From Alphaproteobacteria bacterium (lineage in GTDB: Bacteria > Pseudomonadota > Alphaproteobacteria > RF32 > CAG-239): a stretch of DNA of 59,040 bases. The notes beneath the pieces are model-generated. The model saw nothing but the letters and a program-made list of their open reading frames with translations. It had not been told where the DNA came from and made no database searches. The stretch covers positions 1 through 59,040 of the forward strand of contig JAGBHO010000026.1 of assembly GCA_017935485.1 (NCBI GenBank), written 5' to 3'. A program made the position numbers and the translations under genes. The stretch's first letter is position 1. Every line of letters begins with the position of its first letter. Below are positions 7,789-15,826 of this stretch, piece by piece.

Positions 7789-8031
7789 ATGAGTTTTGAA
7801 ATTGCATCGGTCTTTTCTGAAAACAATACGGTTCTGAACCAATCAGCCAATCAGAACCTGACTCCTGAAAGATTTTTGGAAAAGAATGCCGCCGTTGAAA
7901 GAGGTGCGGAAGATGCGGTGCCTGCTTCTTCTCTGAAGACATCAGAAACACAAAGCGTAAGCTTTCCGACTTTTCGTAGTTTTTTAAGTCCGGAAACCAT
8001 GCAAACGTTAATGCGTATGTACACCAGATAA
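7789..8031 (+). CDS. Unrecognised 80-residue protein
   Basis: The start at 7789 is set by AAAGGA six bases upstream. The in-frame ATG at 7765 falls in the T run of the leader and is unlikely. The product is soluble, without a signal peptide or membrane segment, rich in Ser, Glu, Asn and Ala, and ends in a short helix-like segment (LSPETMQTLMRMYTR). No family is recognised. A structured leader precedes it and an intrinsic terminator follows it, so it is a compact, independently regulated unit. Confidence 0.6.
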   Translation: MSFEIASVFSENNTVLNQSANQNLTPERFLEKNAAVERGAEDAVPASSLKTSETQSVSFPTFRSFLSPETMQTLMRMYTR

Positions 8032-8095
8032 CTTGTAAGGCTTGAGCCGTAAAGTTATTTGCAAATCAGTAAAATACCAAATACAAAAATACCAG

Positions 8096-8118
8096 GCTCC
8101 CGCAACGGGAGCTTTTTG
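8096..8118 (+). terminator. Intrinsic terminator after the orphan gene
   Basis: GCTCCCG/CGGGAGC, 7 bp with a CAA loop, followed by five T residues (8113-8117). Confidence 0.85.
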
Positions 8119-8341
8119 TTGTAAAACCAAGAATGTTAAAACTTTCCACAATTTATAAAATATAGTTGTAAAAAAATATAATTGCTTTAAGCTCATCCTC
8201 GGATATAGTCTAATTCTGTATCAAATCTGAAAAGACAAAGCCGTGACAAGCTTGAAATGTTTTTCAATTAAAATAAGCAATAAATTTTTATTGCTGAGCT
8301 TGTTTACAGCCTTTTAACTTACAAGATAAAAGGAGATGTAA
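8119..8341 (+). promoter_or_regulatory. Promoter and hairpin leader of the pgpA operon
   Basis: TTGCTT (8182-8187), a 16-base spacer and TATAGT (8204-8209) form a plausible promoter, giving a leader of about 125 bases. The leader can fold into nested hairpins: ACAAGCT (8246-8252) with AGCTTGT (8297-8303), enclosing AGCAATA (8276-8282) with TATTGCT (8289-8295). AAGGAG lies just ahead of the ATG at 8342. No gene is present here. Confidence 0.5.
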
Positions 8342-8824
8342 ATGTATAAAAAATTATGTTATGTCGCCGCCAGTGGTTTCGGGGTAGGGTATTTCCCTGT
8401 CGCATCAGGTACGGCAGGGTCTTTTGCAACTTTGCCCTTCGCTTTTGCGGCTGCATTTTATTTTGGTTTCTGGGGAATACTGGTCTTAGCCGCTGTAACA
8501 TTTTTATTTGGTATAATCTCAGCAAAAGAAGTTTTAAAATATACTAAGCATGATCCTTCCCTGATTGTTATTGATGAGGTTGTAGGACAATTGCTGACAT
8601 TTATATTTGTCGCAGATAAGCTGGTTGGTAATCTTAATGCTTGGGGGTGTTATATCATCGGCTTTTTCTTGTTTCGTTTTTTTGATATTATAAAACCGCA
8701 ACCGGCCGGTTGGGCAGACAAAAAGTTGCTGAATGCCTGGGGCGTCATGTTGGATGATGTGTTTGCCGGGTTGTATGCTGCTGTATGCATATATGTCATC
8801 AATATTTATGTGAGTATACTGTAA
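8342..8824 (+). CDS. pgpA: Phosphatidylglycerophosphatase A family membrane protein
   Basis: 160 residues, with the PgpA signatures in order: GFGVGYFPVASGTAGS near the start, then IVIDEVVGQ and FFLFRFFDIIKPQPAG, and GVMLDDVFAG at the end. These hold the acidic residues that bind magnesium. Three or four membrane segments surround them. PgpA removes the terminal phosphate of phosphatidylglycerol phosphate at the inner membrane. A strong AAGGAG ribosome site defines the start. It heads an operon with a UbiA-type prenyltransferase that it overlaps by one base, so it could instead dephosphorylate a polyprenyl-phosphoryl sugar phosphate. That alternative rests on context only. Confidence 0.85.
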   Translation: MYKKLCYVAASGFGVGYFPVASGTAGSFATLPFAFAAAFYFGFWGILVLAAVTFLFGIISAKEVLKYTKHDPSLIVIDEVVGQLLTFIFVADKLVGNLNAWGCYIIGFFLFRFFDIIKPQPAGWADKKLLNAWGVMLDDVFAGLYAAVCIYVINIYVSIL

Positions 8825-9693
8825 TGCTGAAATCAATAATAAAATTGATCAGAATAAAACAATGGGTCAAAAACGCTTTTGTAATTACGCCGCTTTTGTT
8901 TTCATTAAATTTTATGCAGCCGTTTGCAGTAATAAATACAATGTTGGCTTTTGTGGCATTTTGTTTTGTGGCTTCTTTTGTGTATGTTGTAAACGATATC
9001 TGCGACCGTAAAAAAGACGCTGTTCATCCTGTTAAAAAGAAACGTCCTATAGCCAGCGGAAAAATTTCGCCTCGACAGGGAGTAATGATTGCATTGGTTT
9101 GCTTGGGAATTGCTGCGTTATGTTTGTATGAATTGAGCGTTCCGAAAGTGGCTTTAGTTTTGGCGCTTTATTTGGTTATGAATTTTTTATATTCCGTAAA
9201 ATTGAAACATATTGCTTTGTTGGATGTTTTGATTATTGCGGTCGGATTTATTCTGCGTGTTTATGCCGGAGCTTATGCAATTGGAGTTCCCGTTTCCAGC
9301 TTTATCTTCATGACCACCCTTTTCCTTTCTCTGTTTCTCGGTTTTACCAAAAGAAAAGCTGAATTGTCAGGAACGGGAAGCCAAACGCGAAAAGTGCTGC
9401 GTGTCTATTCAGAGGCTATGATAAACCAATATATTATCATTTCGGCAGCTCTGACAATTATGTGCTATGCCCTCTATACGCTGGAGCCATCGACAATTGC
9501 CCGTTTTGAAACCAATCGTCTGATATACAGCATTGTCTTTGTGATTTACGGTATATTCCGCTATATTGCAATTCTTGATGGTAATGAAAATATTGAAGAC
9601 CCGACTGAAAACCTTTTAAAAGACAAAGGGCTTATGTCAGCTTGCGCATTATATGTTTTGTATGTTTTTTTATTGTTTATAAATTTAATATAG
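8824..9693 (+). CDS. UbiA-superfamily prenyltransferase, resembling decaprenyl-phosphate phosphoribosyltransferase
   Basis: 289 residues, with the start ATG overlapping the pgpA stop (TAATG). The first aspartate motif is NDICDRKKDAVHP near residue 58, followed by RPIASGKIS, the arrangement typical of the subgroup that transfers phosphoribose to decaprenyl phosphate (mycobacterial Rv3806c-like) and not of quinone UbiA. The second region, YSVKLKHIALLDV, and the later LGFTKRKAEL fit the same subgroup. About eight or nine membrane segments are visible. It would act in the inner membrane on polyprenyl phosphate and phosphoribosyl pyrophosphate. The neighbours (phosphatase, SMR transporter, epimerase, large membrane protein) support lipid-linked pentose synthesis. 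Confidence 0.75.
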   Translation: MLKSIIKLIRIKQWVKNAFVITPLLFSLNFMQPFAVINTMLAFVAFCFVASFVYVVNDICDRKKDAVHPVKKKRPIASGKISPRQGVMIALVCLGIAALCLYELSVPKVALVLALYLVMNFLYSVKLKHIALLDVLIIAVGFILRVYAGAYAIGVPVSSFIFMTTLFLSLFLGFTKRKAELSGTGSQTRKVLRVYSEAMINQYIIISAALTIMCYALYTLEPSTIARFETNRLIYSIVFVIYGIFRYIAILDGNENIEDPTENLLKDKGLMSACALYVLYVFLLFINLI

Positions 9694-9702
9694 GACACAA
9701 AT

Positions 9703-10086
9703 ATGTGGAATAATATATTGTTAATATTATCAAGTGTCACCCTGAATGCTTTGGCACAGTTATTTATTCGTCAAGGGATGATCGTCAGGGGAAAATTTGC
9801 ATTTGGTTTTGAACAGGTCTTTTCTCTGGTGTTTGGAATTTTTACAAATATCTATTTGTTGGCTGGAATGTTCAGTTATGGTATCAGTATTTTATTATGG
9901 ATGGCCGTATTGTCAAAAGTAAATGTTTCTTTGGCTTATCCATTTTTAAGTATAGGATATATAATAACAGCCGTTTTGGCATATTTTATTTTTAATGAAC
10001 CGCTGACCTGGCAAAAAATTATTGGTATACTGATAATTTGTGTCGGAGTATTTGTTTTATCTCAAAGCCAGGAGTGGGTATCATGA
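9703..10086 (+). CDS. SMR/EamA-type four-helix transporter, possible lipid-linked sugar flippase
   Basis: 127 residues with four membrane segments and the small multidrug resistance/DMT pattern (LNALAQLFIRQG near the start, LAYPFLSIGYIITAVLAYFIFNEPLTWQKIIGI in the second half). ArnE/ArnF-like members of this fold flip undecaprenyl-phosphate aminoarabinose. Others export cations or drugs. It lies nine bases after the prenyltransferase and overlaps the epimerase start, so a flippase role for a polyprenyl-phosphate sugar is the most natural reading, but it is inferred from position. Confidence 0.7.
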   Translation: MWNNILLILSSVTLNALAQLFIRQGMIVRGKFAFGFEQVFSLVFGIFTNIYLLAGMFSYGISILLWMAVLSKVNVSLAYPFLSIGYIITAVLAYFIFNEPLTWQKIIGILIICVGVFVLSQSQEWVS

Positions 10087-11057
10087 CAGAAAGATATGTA
10101 ATTGTTGGCGGTTCAGGTTTTGTCGGTCAGGAATTAATTTCTCTGCTGCAAAAAAAGGATATCCGCGATATTGTTGTTTTGGATATTATCCCTCCTAAGA
10201 TAAAAACAAATTATTTTTTTTGTGATATTGAAAAAAATGTAAATTTTGAGTTTTTTCCGGAAGACATAGTCATTCATTTGGCGGCTCGCCAATATCATCA
10301 TAAAGTTCCCAGAAAAGGCCGCAAAGACTTTTTTGAAAACGTAAATAGTCGCGGAACGGAGAATATCTTGAGGCAAATGAAAAAGTGTAATGCCCGAAAA
10401 ATGATATTTTTTAGTACGGATATGGTGTATGGAAAGCCAATGTACCTGCCTGTTTTGGAAAACCACATTTGTAATCCGTTTGGTTATTATGGACAAAGCA
10501 AAAAAAAGGCGGAAGATATTTGCAGATATTACCGCAAAAATGAAAATTTCAAAATTACAATTTTTCGTCCGCGTATGATTATCGGAGCCGGGCGTCTGGG
10601 TATTTTATCCAAATTGTTTAAACTTATTGAGTTAAATCTGCCTGTACCAATGATTGGCTCCGGAAATAATTATTAACAAATGATTTCGGTTTGTGACTGT
10701 GCAACGGCAATTATAAAAGCTGTGGAAAAAGACATTCCCGATAGTGAATATAACTTAGGTTCTGCCGAGCCGCCGACAGTAAAAACGTTGTTGAAGCATA
10801 TTATTCGAGAAAATCATTCTAAATCAATTTTATTGCCAACATGGGGCAAAGGTATAAAACTCCTTTTAAAATGGCTGGGCTTCTGTGGAATAGAACTAAT
10901 GTACAAGGAACAATATATGATTGCAGATGAAAATTATATCATTAGTACAGAAAAAGCCGAAAAAGAATTGGATTGGCATCCCCAATATAATGATAAAGAT
11001 ATGTTGATGGCTGCTTTTGATAACTATAAAAGGGAAAAAGAAAATGGAAAAAGTTAA
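10083..11057 (+). pseudogene. NAD-dependent epimerase/dehydratase interrupted by an in-frame TAA
   Basis: A short-chain (extended) dehydrogenase with the N-terminal Rossmann motif VGGSGFVGQ, a catalytic-type YYGQSKKKAE (Tyr-x3-Lys) and STDMVYG. The reading frame stops at TAA 10674-10676 and resumes in the same frame two codons later, at ATG 10680. Family members usually continue from GSGNN straight into a YQ-like pair and an xSVxD segment, and both flanks are present here, so a single tyrosine- or arginine-type codon seems to have become TAA. The C-terminal part (10680-11057) is otherwise intact. It could be a fresh null allele, a sequencing error or a recoded stop. Start 10083 overlaps the upstream stop. 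Confidence 0.75.
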
Positions 11058-12903
11058 AAAAATTCTGTTATCGGAAACTTCTTGGTTCTTTGTCGGAAGT
11101 ATAATTATATTTTGTGGCGCCTTTTATACAGGAACTTTGGTATACCGCCATTCGGATGCTGCAATTAATACCTTGATGGGATATGATATTGCTTCGGGAA
11201 ATTTATTGTTAAAAAACTGGTTCCTTTGTACGCAGTCATTTTTCTTTACTGATATTTTGGTACATGGCATAGTTGCTTTTTTTGTCAGTAATTTTAAGGC
11301 AACAGCGTTGATTTCAGGGTTAATTTTGTTTGCAGTTAGTTTTTGCGGAAGTTTGATGTTTTATAAACAGGCGGCCGGAAAATATTATAAGCCTTGCCTC
11401 TTTTTGGCCGTGTTTGCATTTTTGTTGTCGACTGTTTCAACAATGGTAATGTCGCCTAATCATAATGCAACAATAGCATTTTCTCTTTGTGCCGCGGTAA
11501 TGTATTATAGTGCAGGTGACAGCAAAACAAAAAATTTGGGCTTTGTTATTTTAACGGCATTAGTTTTAGCCAGTGATACTTATGCGGTGCCTTATTTAAT
11601 CTTGCCGATTATTGCAGAAACGGTGCTGACTTTTTTATTTGTACGCCGCTTTAATAAGAAAGTATTGCTGATTGTTCCTGCAATATTGCTTTGTATGGGA
11701 ATCTCTTGGTTGTTTTCGAAATACGGATTCTTTTTACCTGGCGTTTCAATTAAATTTGTAACTGCAGAAAATTTTTCACATAATGTATATTTATATTTCT
11801 TTGGATTTTTTTCAAAAGTCGGTGCTTGGTTCTGGGGGGAGAAACTGTCATCTCAAGTAATAAGGCCGTTGATTTTTGCAGGATTTTTAGGCTGTTTAGT
11901 CATTGCTCACATTTGGGCTTGGCGTTATGAAAAGACTGATAATCGACAGATTTCTTTTCTTTTGCTGTCAACTTTCTTTGTTTCTGCAGCTTTTGTTTTA
12001 TCGGATTTTCCCGTGAATTTATCAAGCAGCAGATATTTAACGGGGTGTTTGTATAACGGGGTAATCCTTTTTAGTGTGTTGTTGTCAATTTTATCAGCCG
12101 CTACATTAAAATCTTATTCGGGCAATATCTTGTCTGTTTTATTGGTGCTGATAGCTGTTTTATTGATTCAGAAATCAGACTATGACAAATCTAATAATAA
12201 ACAAATAAAAATATTAAGCAATTTTATTCAGGAGCATAATCTGAAAAACGGCTATGCCGGATTTTGGAGTGCTTATGACGTTGATGTTAGATTAAATAGG
12301 GTCGCTGTCAGTGCGGTTTCGGCAAATGGAAATCTGATTCGTCCCTTTCTATGGTTGACCAATGAAAATTGGTATGATCGTCCGGCAGAATTTGTTGTCC
12401 TCAATCCTAAAAAAGAAAGACATGGAATAACGGAGGAAGCAGTTTCTTCGTTCTTTGGACAGCCGAAAGAAAAACATCAGGTCGGAGATTATCAGGTTTG
12501 GATTTATAATTATGATTTGTCGCAAAAATTTCTTTCTTACAGCTATCAGGGAGTAGATTTGTTGCATGGCATCAGTACGGCAAAAATTAAAAACGGTAAA
12601 GTCTTGGTAACGGAAAAAGACGGAACCGGTCATGTAACCTATGGCCCTTATGTTAAATTAAAACCGGGAAAATATAGTGTCAGCCTTTCCTATAGGTTAT
12701 CCGCAAACGGACAGGCAGAATGGGACATTGTATATGATGGCGGAAAAAAGAGTTTATTCCGGCAAACATTGCCGACAGGGCAGACAAAAGCAAATTATGA
12801 ATTTGCTTTGGAAAAAACAGTGCATGATTTTGAGGTAAGAACTTTTTATAAAGGAAGAGGAAATTTTACCGTTAAAGCTGTTTCAATAAATCGGAATAAT
12901 TAA
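11044..12903 (+). CDS. Large multi-pass membrane protein, possible GT-C-type glycosyltransferase
   Basis: 619 residues from the ATG at 11044, which overlaps the end of the epimerase frame by 14 bases. Residues 1 to about 375 hold roughly ten membrane helices, with an acidic residue in the first external loop (RHSDAAINTLMGYDIASG). Residues about 390-619 form a soluble C-terminal part, probably periplasmic, with a beta-rich end (YGPYVKLKPGKYSVSLSY) that resembles carbohydrate-binding folds. I do not recognise a named family. Topology, the extracytoplasmic C-terminal domain and the operon with a UbiA enzyme and a flippase-like protein fit a GT-C transferase that uses a polyprenyl-linked sugar. 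Codon use is AT-rich like the rest of this operon. Confidence 0.6.
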   Translation: MEKVKKILLSETSWFFVGSIIIFCGAFYTGTLVYRHSDAAINTLMGYDIASGNLLLKNWFLCTQSFFFTDILVHGIVAFFVSNFKATALISGLILFAVSFCGSLMFYKQAAGKYYKPCLFLAVFAFLLSTVSTMVMSPNHNATIAFSLCAAVMYYSAGDSKTKNLGFVILTALVLASDTYAVPYLILPIIAETVLTFLFVRRFNKKVLLIVPAILLCMGISWLFSKYGFFLPGVSIKFVTAENFSHNVYLYFFGFFSKVGAWFWGEKLSSQVIRPLIFAGFLGCLVIAHIWAWRYEKTDNRQISFLLLSTFFVSAAFVLSDFPVNLSSSRYLTGCLYNGVILFSVLLSILSAATLKSYSGNILSVLLVLIAVLLIQKSDYDKSNNKQIKILSNFIQEHNLKNGYAGFWSAYDVDVRLNRVAVSAVSANGNLIRPFLWLTNENWYDRPAEFVVLNPKKERHGITEEAVSSFFGQPKEKHQVGDYQVWIYNYDLSQKFLSYSYQGVDLLHGISTAKIKNGKVLVTEKDGTGHVTYGPYVKLKPGKYSVSLSYRLSANGQAEWDIVYDGGKKSLFRQTLPTGQTKANYEFALEKTVHDFEVRTFYKGRGNFTVKAVSINRNN

Positions 12904-12923
12904 CCGGAACTTTCTCAATAAAA

Positions 12924-12949
12924 AACTCTCCAGATCAGGAGAGTTTTTT
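12924..12949. terminator. Terminator after the membrane-protein operon
   Basis: AACTCTCC/GGAGAGTT, 8 bp with a six-base loop, flanked by A5 and T6, so it works in both directions. It also separates the operon from the tRNA gene on the other strand. Confidence 0.85.
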
Positions 12950-12956
12950 GCAAATC

Positions 12957-13043
12957 TGGTGCGCTAGGCCGGAATCGAACCGGCACGTCCTTGCGGACAA
13001 CAGATTTTAAGTCTGCAGCGTCTACCTGTTCCGCCACAAGCGC
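12957..13043 (-). tRNA. tRNA-Leu, anticodon TAA
   Basis: On the minus strand the cloverleaf is complete: acceptor start GCGCTTG, anticodon loop CTTAAAA giving TAA (reads UUA), the long variable arm typical of leucine tRNA (GTCC-gcaa-GGAC), the T arm GGTTCGATTCC and an encoded CCA end. One T-T mismatch is seen in the acceptor stem. Length 87 bases. Confidence 0.95.
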
Positions 13044-13254
13044 TTAATCATGAAAATTTATACAGACTATTTCGGATAATTGCAAGTCTAAAAATCAGTA
13101 ACACGCCAAAAAAGTTACTGATTAACTTTAATCTTTTGCTTGTGAAATGTTGGTAAATGTGCTTTAACTAAACCGTTAACAAATGATCTTCCGTTCTGTT
13201 GCGGCAGGAGACAGCGTCCCGGCAAAAGGCGGATTTATAAAGGAATTTTTACCG

Positions 13255-13962
13255 ATGAAGACAATAGATATTTCTTGGCGTCGTTATATCCTCCCGAATA
13301 TCAATAATGAAGGATGGCGTTTTGTCGGCATCTTTGCGGCCGTCACCGCATTGCTGGCAATTTTATGGCAGCCGTTGGGCTGGCTTGGATTGGTTCTTAC
13401 CGTTTGGTGCTATTATTTCTTCCGTGATCCCGAACGTATTACGCCGGACATGGCAGATGTCGTCGTTTCTCCGGCGGACGGTACCGTGCAGATGATTGCT
13501 AAGGTTAAAGCACCGAAAGAACTGGATATGGGAGACAAAACCTTTACCCGTATCAGCATTTTCATGAGCGTCTTCAATGTCCATGTCAATCGGGCGCCGG
13601 CCGGCGGAAAGATCACCAAGTCCGTTTACGTCCCCGGCAAATTTCTGAATGCAACCCTTGATAAAGCCAGCAAGGACAACGAGCGTCAGGTCTTGTCAAT
13701 GAAAACTTCTTCCGGCAAAGAAATTGCTTTTGTTCAAATTGCCGGGTTGGTTGCCCGCCGGATTTTGTGCGAAGCCAAAGAAGGACAGGAATACCGCGCC
13801 GGTGAAAGATTTGGTCTCATTCGTTTCGGTTCCCGTCTGGACGTTTATCTGCCGGAAGGTGTCGCTCCGCAGGTCTGCCTTGGCCAAACCATGATTGCCG
13901 GGGAGACAATTCTGGCGAATTTGAAGAGCGATGCCCCTGAGATGAAAGGAGTAATCCGCTAA
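13255..13962 (+). CDS. psd: Phosphatidylserine decarboxylase
   Basis: 235 residues. The ATG at 13255 is preferred over 13183 because AAGGAA precedes it at a suitable distance. Key blocks are [33 protein letters not shown] and, near the C-terminus, [12 protein letters not shown], where the Gly-Ser bond is the self-cleavage site that yields the pyruvoyl cofactor. It is the shorter class found with a partner PssA in alphaproteobacteria and others, with an N-terminal membrane anchor (residues about 25-55). It converts phosphatidylserine to phosphatidylethanolamine. It overlaps pssA by one base, so the two enzymes are translated together. Confidence 0.95.
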   Translation: MKTIDISWRRYILPNINNEGWRFVGIFAAVTALLAILWQPLGWLGLVLTVWCYYFFRDPERITPDMADVVVSPADGTVQMIAKVKAPKELDMGDKTFTRISIFMSVFNVHVNRAPAGGKITKSVYVPGKFLNATLDKASKDNERQVLSMKTSSGKEIAFVQIAGLVARRILCEAKEGQEYRAGERFGLIRFGSRLDVYLPEGVAPQVCLGQTMIAGETILANLKSDAPEMKGVIR

Positions 13963-14756
13963 TGGAAAAAATAAATCACAAGCTGAAAATGGCGCCGCAT
14001 AAATTGCGTGCTCTTCCGTTTCGTAAAATTGCGCCGAACATTGTAACCATGCTGGCTTTGTGCGCCGGTGTAACCTCCATCCGTTATTCTATTCAGGCAG
14101 ACTGGATGAAGGCTGTAATGTGCATTTTTATTGCAGCTTTGTTTGACTGGTTTGACGGCCGTGTTGCCCGTATGCTGAAAGGTTCGACCAAGTTCGGTGC
14201 CGAGCTGGATTCTCTTTCTGATTTTGTGAGCTTTGGCGTGGCGCCGGCAATCCTGTTGTATCAGTGGTCTTTGTTTGACTTGCCGAAATTCGGCTGGTTT
14301 TTCTGCCTGTTGATGTCAATCGGCATGGCCATGCGGCTGGCTCGTTTTAATACCATGCTGGAAGATGAACCTCAGCCGGAATATTGGCTGCACTTTTTTG
14401 TGGGGGTTCCGGCGCCGGCGGCTGCCGCTTTGGCTCTGATGCCCGTACTGATTTCTTTTGATTTTCCTGAATACAACTATATTGTCCGCTCGCATGCTTT
14501 TTGCGCAACATTGCTTTGTATCGTGACTTTGCTGATGGTCAGCCGGATTCCGACCGTTTCGACCAAACATATGAAAGTTCCGGTTTGGATGTTTATTCCG
14601 CTGATGCTGGTTGTGGTCTGGTTTGCCAGTTCCGTCATTACCCAGCCATGGTTTACACTGGGTGTTGCAACGCTGGTCTATGCCCTGACAATTCCGTTGG
14701 GTATTGTTGTTTTCTTTAAAGAAAAAAGCGAATATAACAAAAAAGCAGGCAAATAA
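13962..14756 (+). CDS. pssA: CDP-diacylglycerol-serine O-phosphatidyltransferase
   Basis: 264 residues with the full CDP-alcohol phosphatidyltransferase signature DG-x2-AR-x8-G-x3-D-x3-D at about residues 65-87 (DGRVAR then GAELDSLSD). About eight membrane helices follow or surround it. It makes phosphatidylserine from CDP-diacylglycerol and serine, and psd immediately upstream then decarboxylates it. The start codon overlaps the psd stop (TAATG). This is the membrane-bound (type II) enzyme and not the E. coli ribosome-associated type. Confidence 0.95.
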   Translation: MEKINHKLKMAPHKLRALPFRKIAPNIVTMLALCAGVTSIRYSIQADWMKAVMCIFIAALFDWFDGRVARMLKGSTKFGAELDSLSDFVSFGVAPAILLYQWSLFDLPKFGWFFCLLMSIGMAMRLARFNTMLEDEPQPEYWLHFFVGVPAPAAAALALMPVLISFDFPEYNYIVRSHAFCATLLCIVTLLMVSRIPTVSTKHMKVPVWMFIPLMLVVVWFASSVITQPWFTLGVATLVYALTIPLGIVVFFKEKSEYNKKAGK

Positions 14757-14759
14757 CAA

Positions 14760-14827
14760 AACTCCCGCTCAAATAAATGATCCGTCCGGTTTCCGGAGGA
14801 CAAATCAAATTGAGCGGGAGTTTTTTT
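14760..14827. terminator. Long-stem terminator after pssA
   Basis: AACTCCCGCTCAA pairs with TTGAGCGGGAGTT across about 40 bases that contain a second small hairpin (TCCGG/CCGGA). T7 follows on the plus strand (14821-14827). It also lies at the 3' end of the convergent small gene. Confidence 0.8.
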
Positions 14828-15057
14828 CACGTGCCGAAATTGCATTTTTCGATTTTGCTTACAGACATAAAAGGCTGCTGCTGTTTCATTTGTTTCAGCT
14901 TGTTGTTCAAACGTGAGTTTTGATGTTCCAACGCTTCTCTTTTCTGTTTTTCTTCCGAAAGAAGAGACTCAATGTGGGATAAACGGACGTTTTTTACCTT
15001 GATAACGACAATTAAGACGGCAAGTGCTGTCACTAGTAACAAAATAATATTTTCCAT
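14827..15057 (-). CDS. Small membrane-anchored coiled-coil protein
   Basis: 76 residues if translation begins at 15057 (MENIILLLVTALAVLIVV). One membrane helix at residues 4-20 is followed by a charged coiled-coil region rich in Glu, Lys, Gln and Leu. The upstream context is AT-rich with no ribosome site. No family is recognised. It is the most downstream of three similar tiny genes on this strand, and a terminator at 15145-15183 separates it from the other two. Confidence 0.55.
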   Translation of the reverse strand: MENIILLLVTALAVLIVVIKVKNVRLSHIESLLSEEKQKREALEHQNSRLNNKLKQMKQQQPFMSVSKIEKCNFGT

Positions 15058-15144
15058 GATTTGATAATTTTTAATTGTTATAATAATTTTAATTCGGCAG
15101 ATTATATAATGCCAAAAAATCAAAATGTCCAGTGTTATTTATAA

Positions 15145-15183
15145 AAAAAACATTTGCCCGGCCAAGCAAGGCAAATGTTTTTT
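15145..15183 (-). terminator. Minus-strand terminator between the small genes
   Basis: A 14-base arm AAAAAACATTTGCC pairs perfectly with GGCAAATGTTTTTT, with an 11-base loop. On the minus strand a T tract follows, so it ends transcription of the 15197 gene. Confidence 0.75.
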
Positions 15184-15196
15184 CAAATCTGTGAAG

Positions 15197-15355
15197 CTAA
15201 TCCAATTCTTTATTAACGCCGTTTATATGCTTCAATTCATCTTTCAGCCGGCGGAGTATTGCGTCTTGTGCCTCAATTTCTTTATTTTTTTCCTGAATGG
15301 TCAGAAATTGAAACACCGCAATGCCAATGAGGGCAATAATAATTAACGTAACCAT
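15197..15355 (-). CDS. Very small membrane-anchored coiled-coil protein
   Basis: 52 residues from the ATG at 15355 (MVTLIIIALIGIAVFQF). One N-terminal membrane helix is followed by a heptad-like charged helix (EKNKEIEAQDAILRRLKDEL). The longer reading frame from 15466 overlaps the upstream gene and starts in soluble sequence, so I reject it. Similar in layout to its two neighbours; function unknown. Confidence 0.5.
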   Translation of the reverse strand: MVTLIIIALIGIAVFQFLTIQEKNKEIEAQDAILRRLKDELKHINGVNKELD

Positions 15356-15366
15356 GTTTTTTTTAT

Positions 15367-15696
15367 TTAGATGTTTATTACTTTTTTTCTTCTCTGCAAT
15401 TCCATTTGCAAAAAAGCAATTGCCAGTGGCTTGGGAGACGGGCTGTTTTGCAAATCTCTTATCCACTTGCGGATAATATCGTCAGAAACATCTTCCAGCC
15501 ATACAATCTGCTCTGGATGCGATTCGTAAGTCAGATGCAGAAGACCGTTGATATATTTCTCTCGTTCTTTTTTCTCAAAATCAAGCTTATAGTCATAGTA
15601 CTTGATTCTGCGCTGTAAAGAATTATATTTTTTCTGATAATGGTTTGCTAATGCCCAGCAAAATATCAAAGCCCCGAAAATAAGTATTAAGTTCAT
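15367..15696 (-). CDS. Small membrane protein with a coiled coil
   Basis: 109 residues with an N-terminal membrane helix (LILIFGALIFCWALA), a basic coiled-coil segment (YNSLQRRIKYYDYKLDFEKKEREKY) and a soluble C-terminal part. It ends 11 bases before the next small gene's start, which suggests co-transcription. The leader is AT-rich without a ribosome site. No family is recognised. Confidence 0.6.
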   Translation of the reverse strand: MNLILIFGALIFCWALANHYQKKYNSLQRRIKYYDYKLDFEKKEREKYINGLLHLTYESHPEQIVWLEDVSDDIIRKWIRDLQNSPSPKPLAIAFLQMELQRRKKVINI

Positions 15697-15789
15697 TATA
15701 AAAATTTTTTTAGTTATACAAATAATAATTCATTTTCAACAAACATATAATATAATTTTTGATTTTTGTCTATAGGGCATTTGCATAAA

Positions 15790-15816
15790 AAAATCCCGCC
15801 TGATTGCTAGGCGGGA
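15790..15816 (-). terminator. Terminator after der
   Basis: TCCCGCCT/AGGCGGGA, 8 bp with a seven-base loop, followed on the minus strand by a run of seven T residues. Confidence 0.85.
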
Positions 15817-15826
15817 CAATAAGAGT

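Noticed and set aside
10674..10676. Programmed stop-codon readthrough in the epimerase
   Set aside because: A TAA stop with CAA after it is weak evidence on its own. A point mutation or sequencing error is simpler, so it is annotated as a pseudogene.
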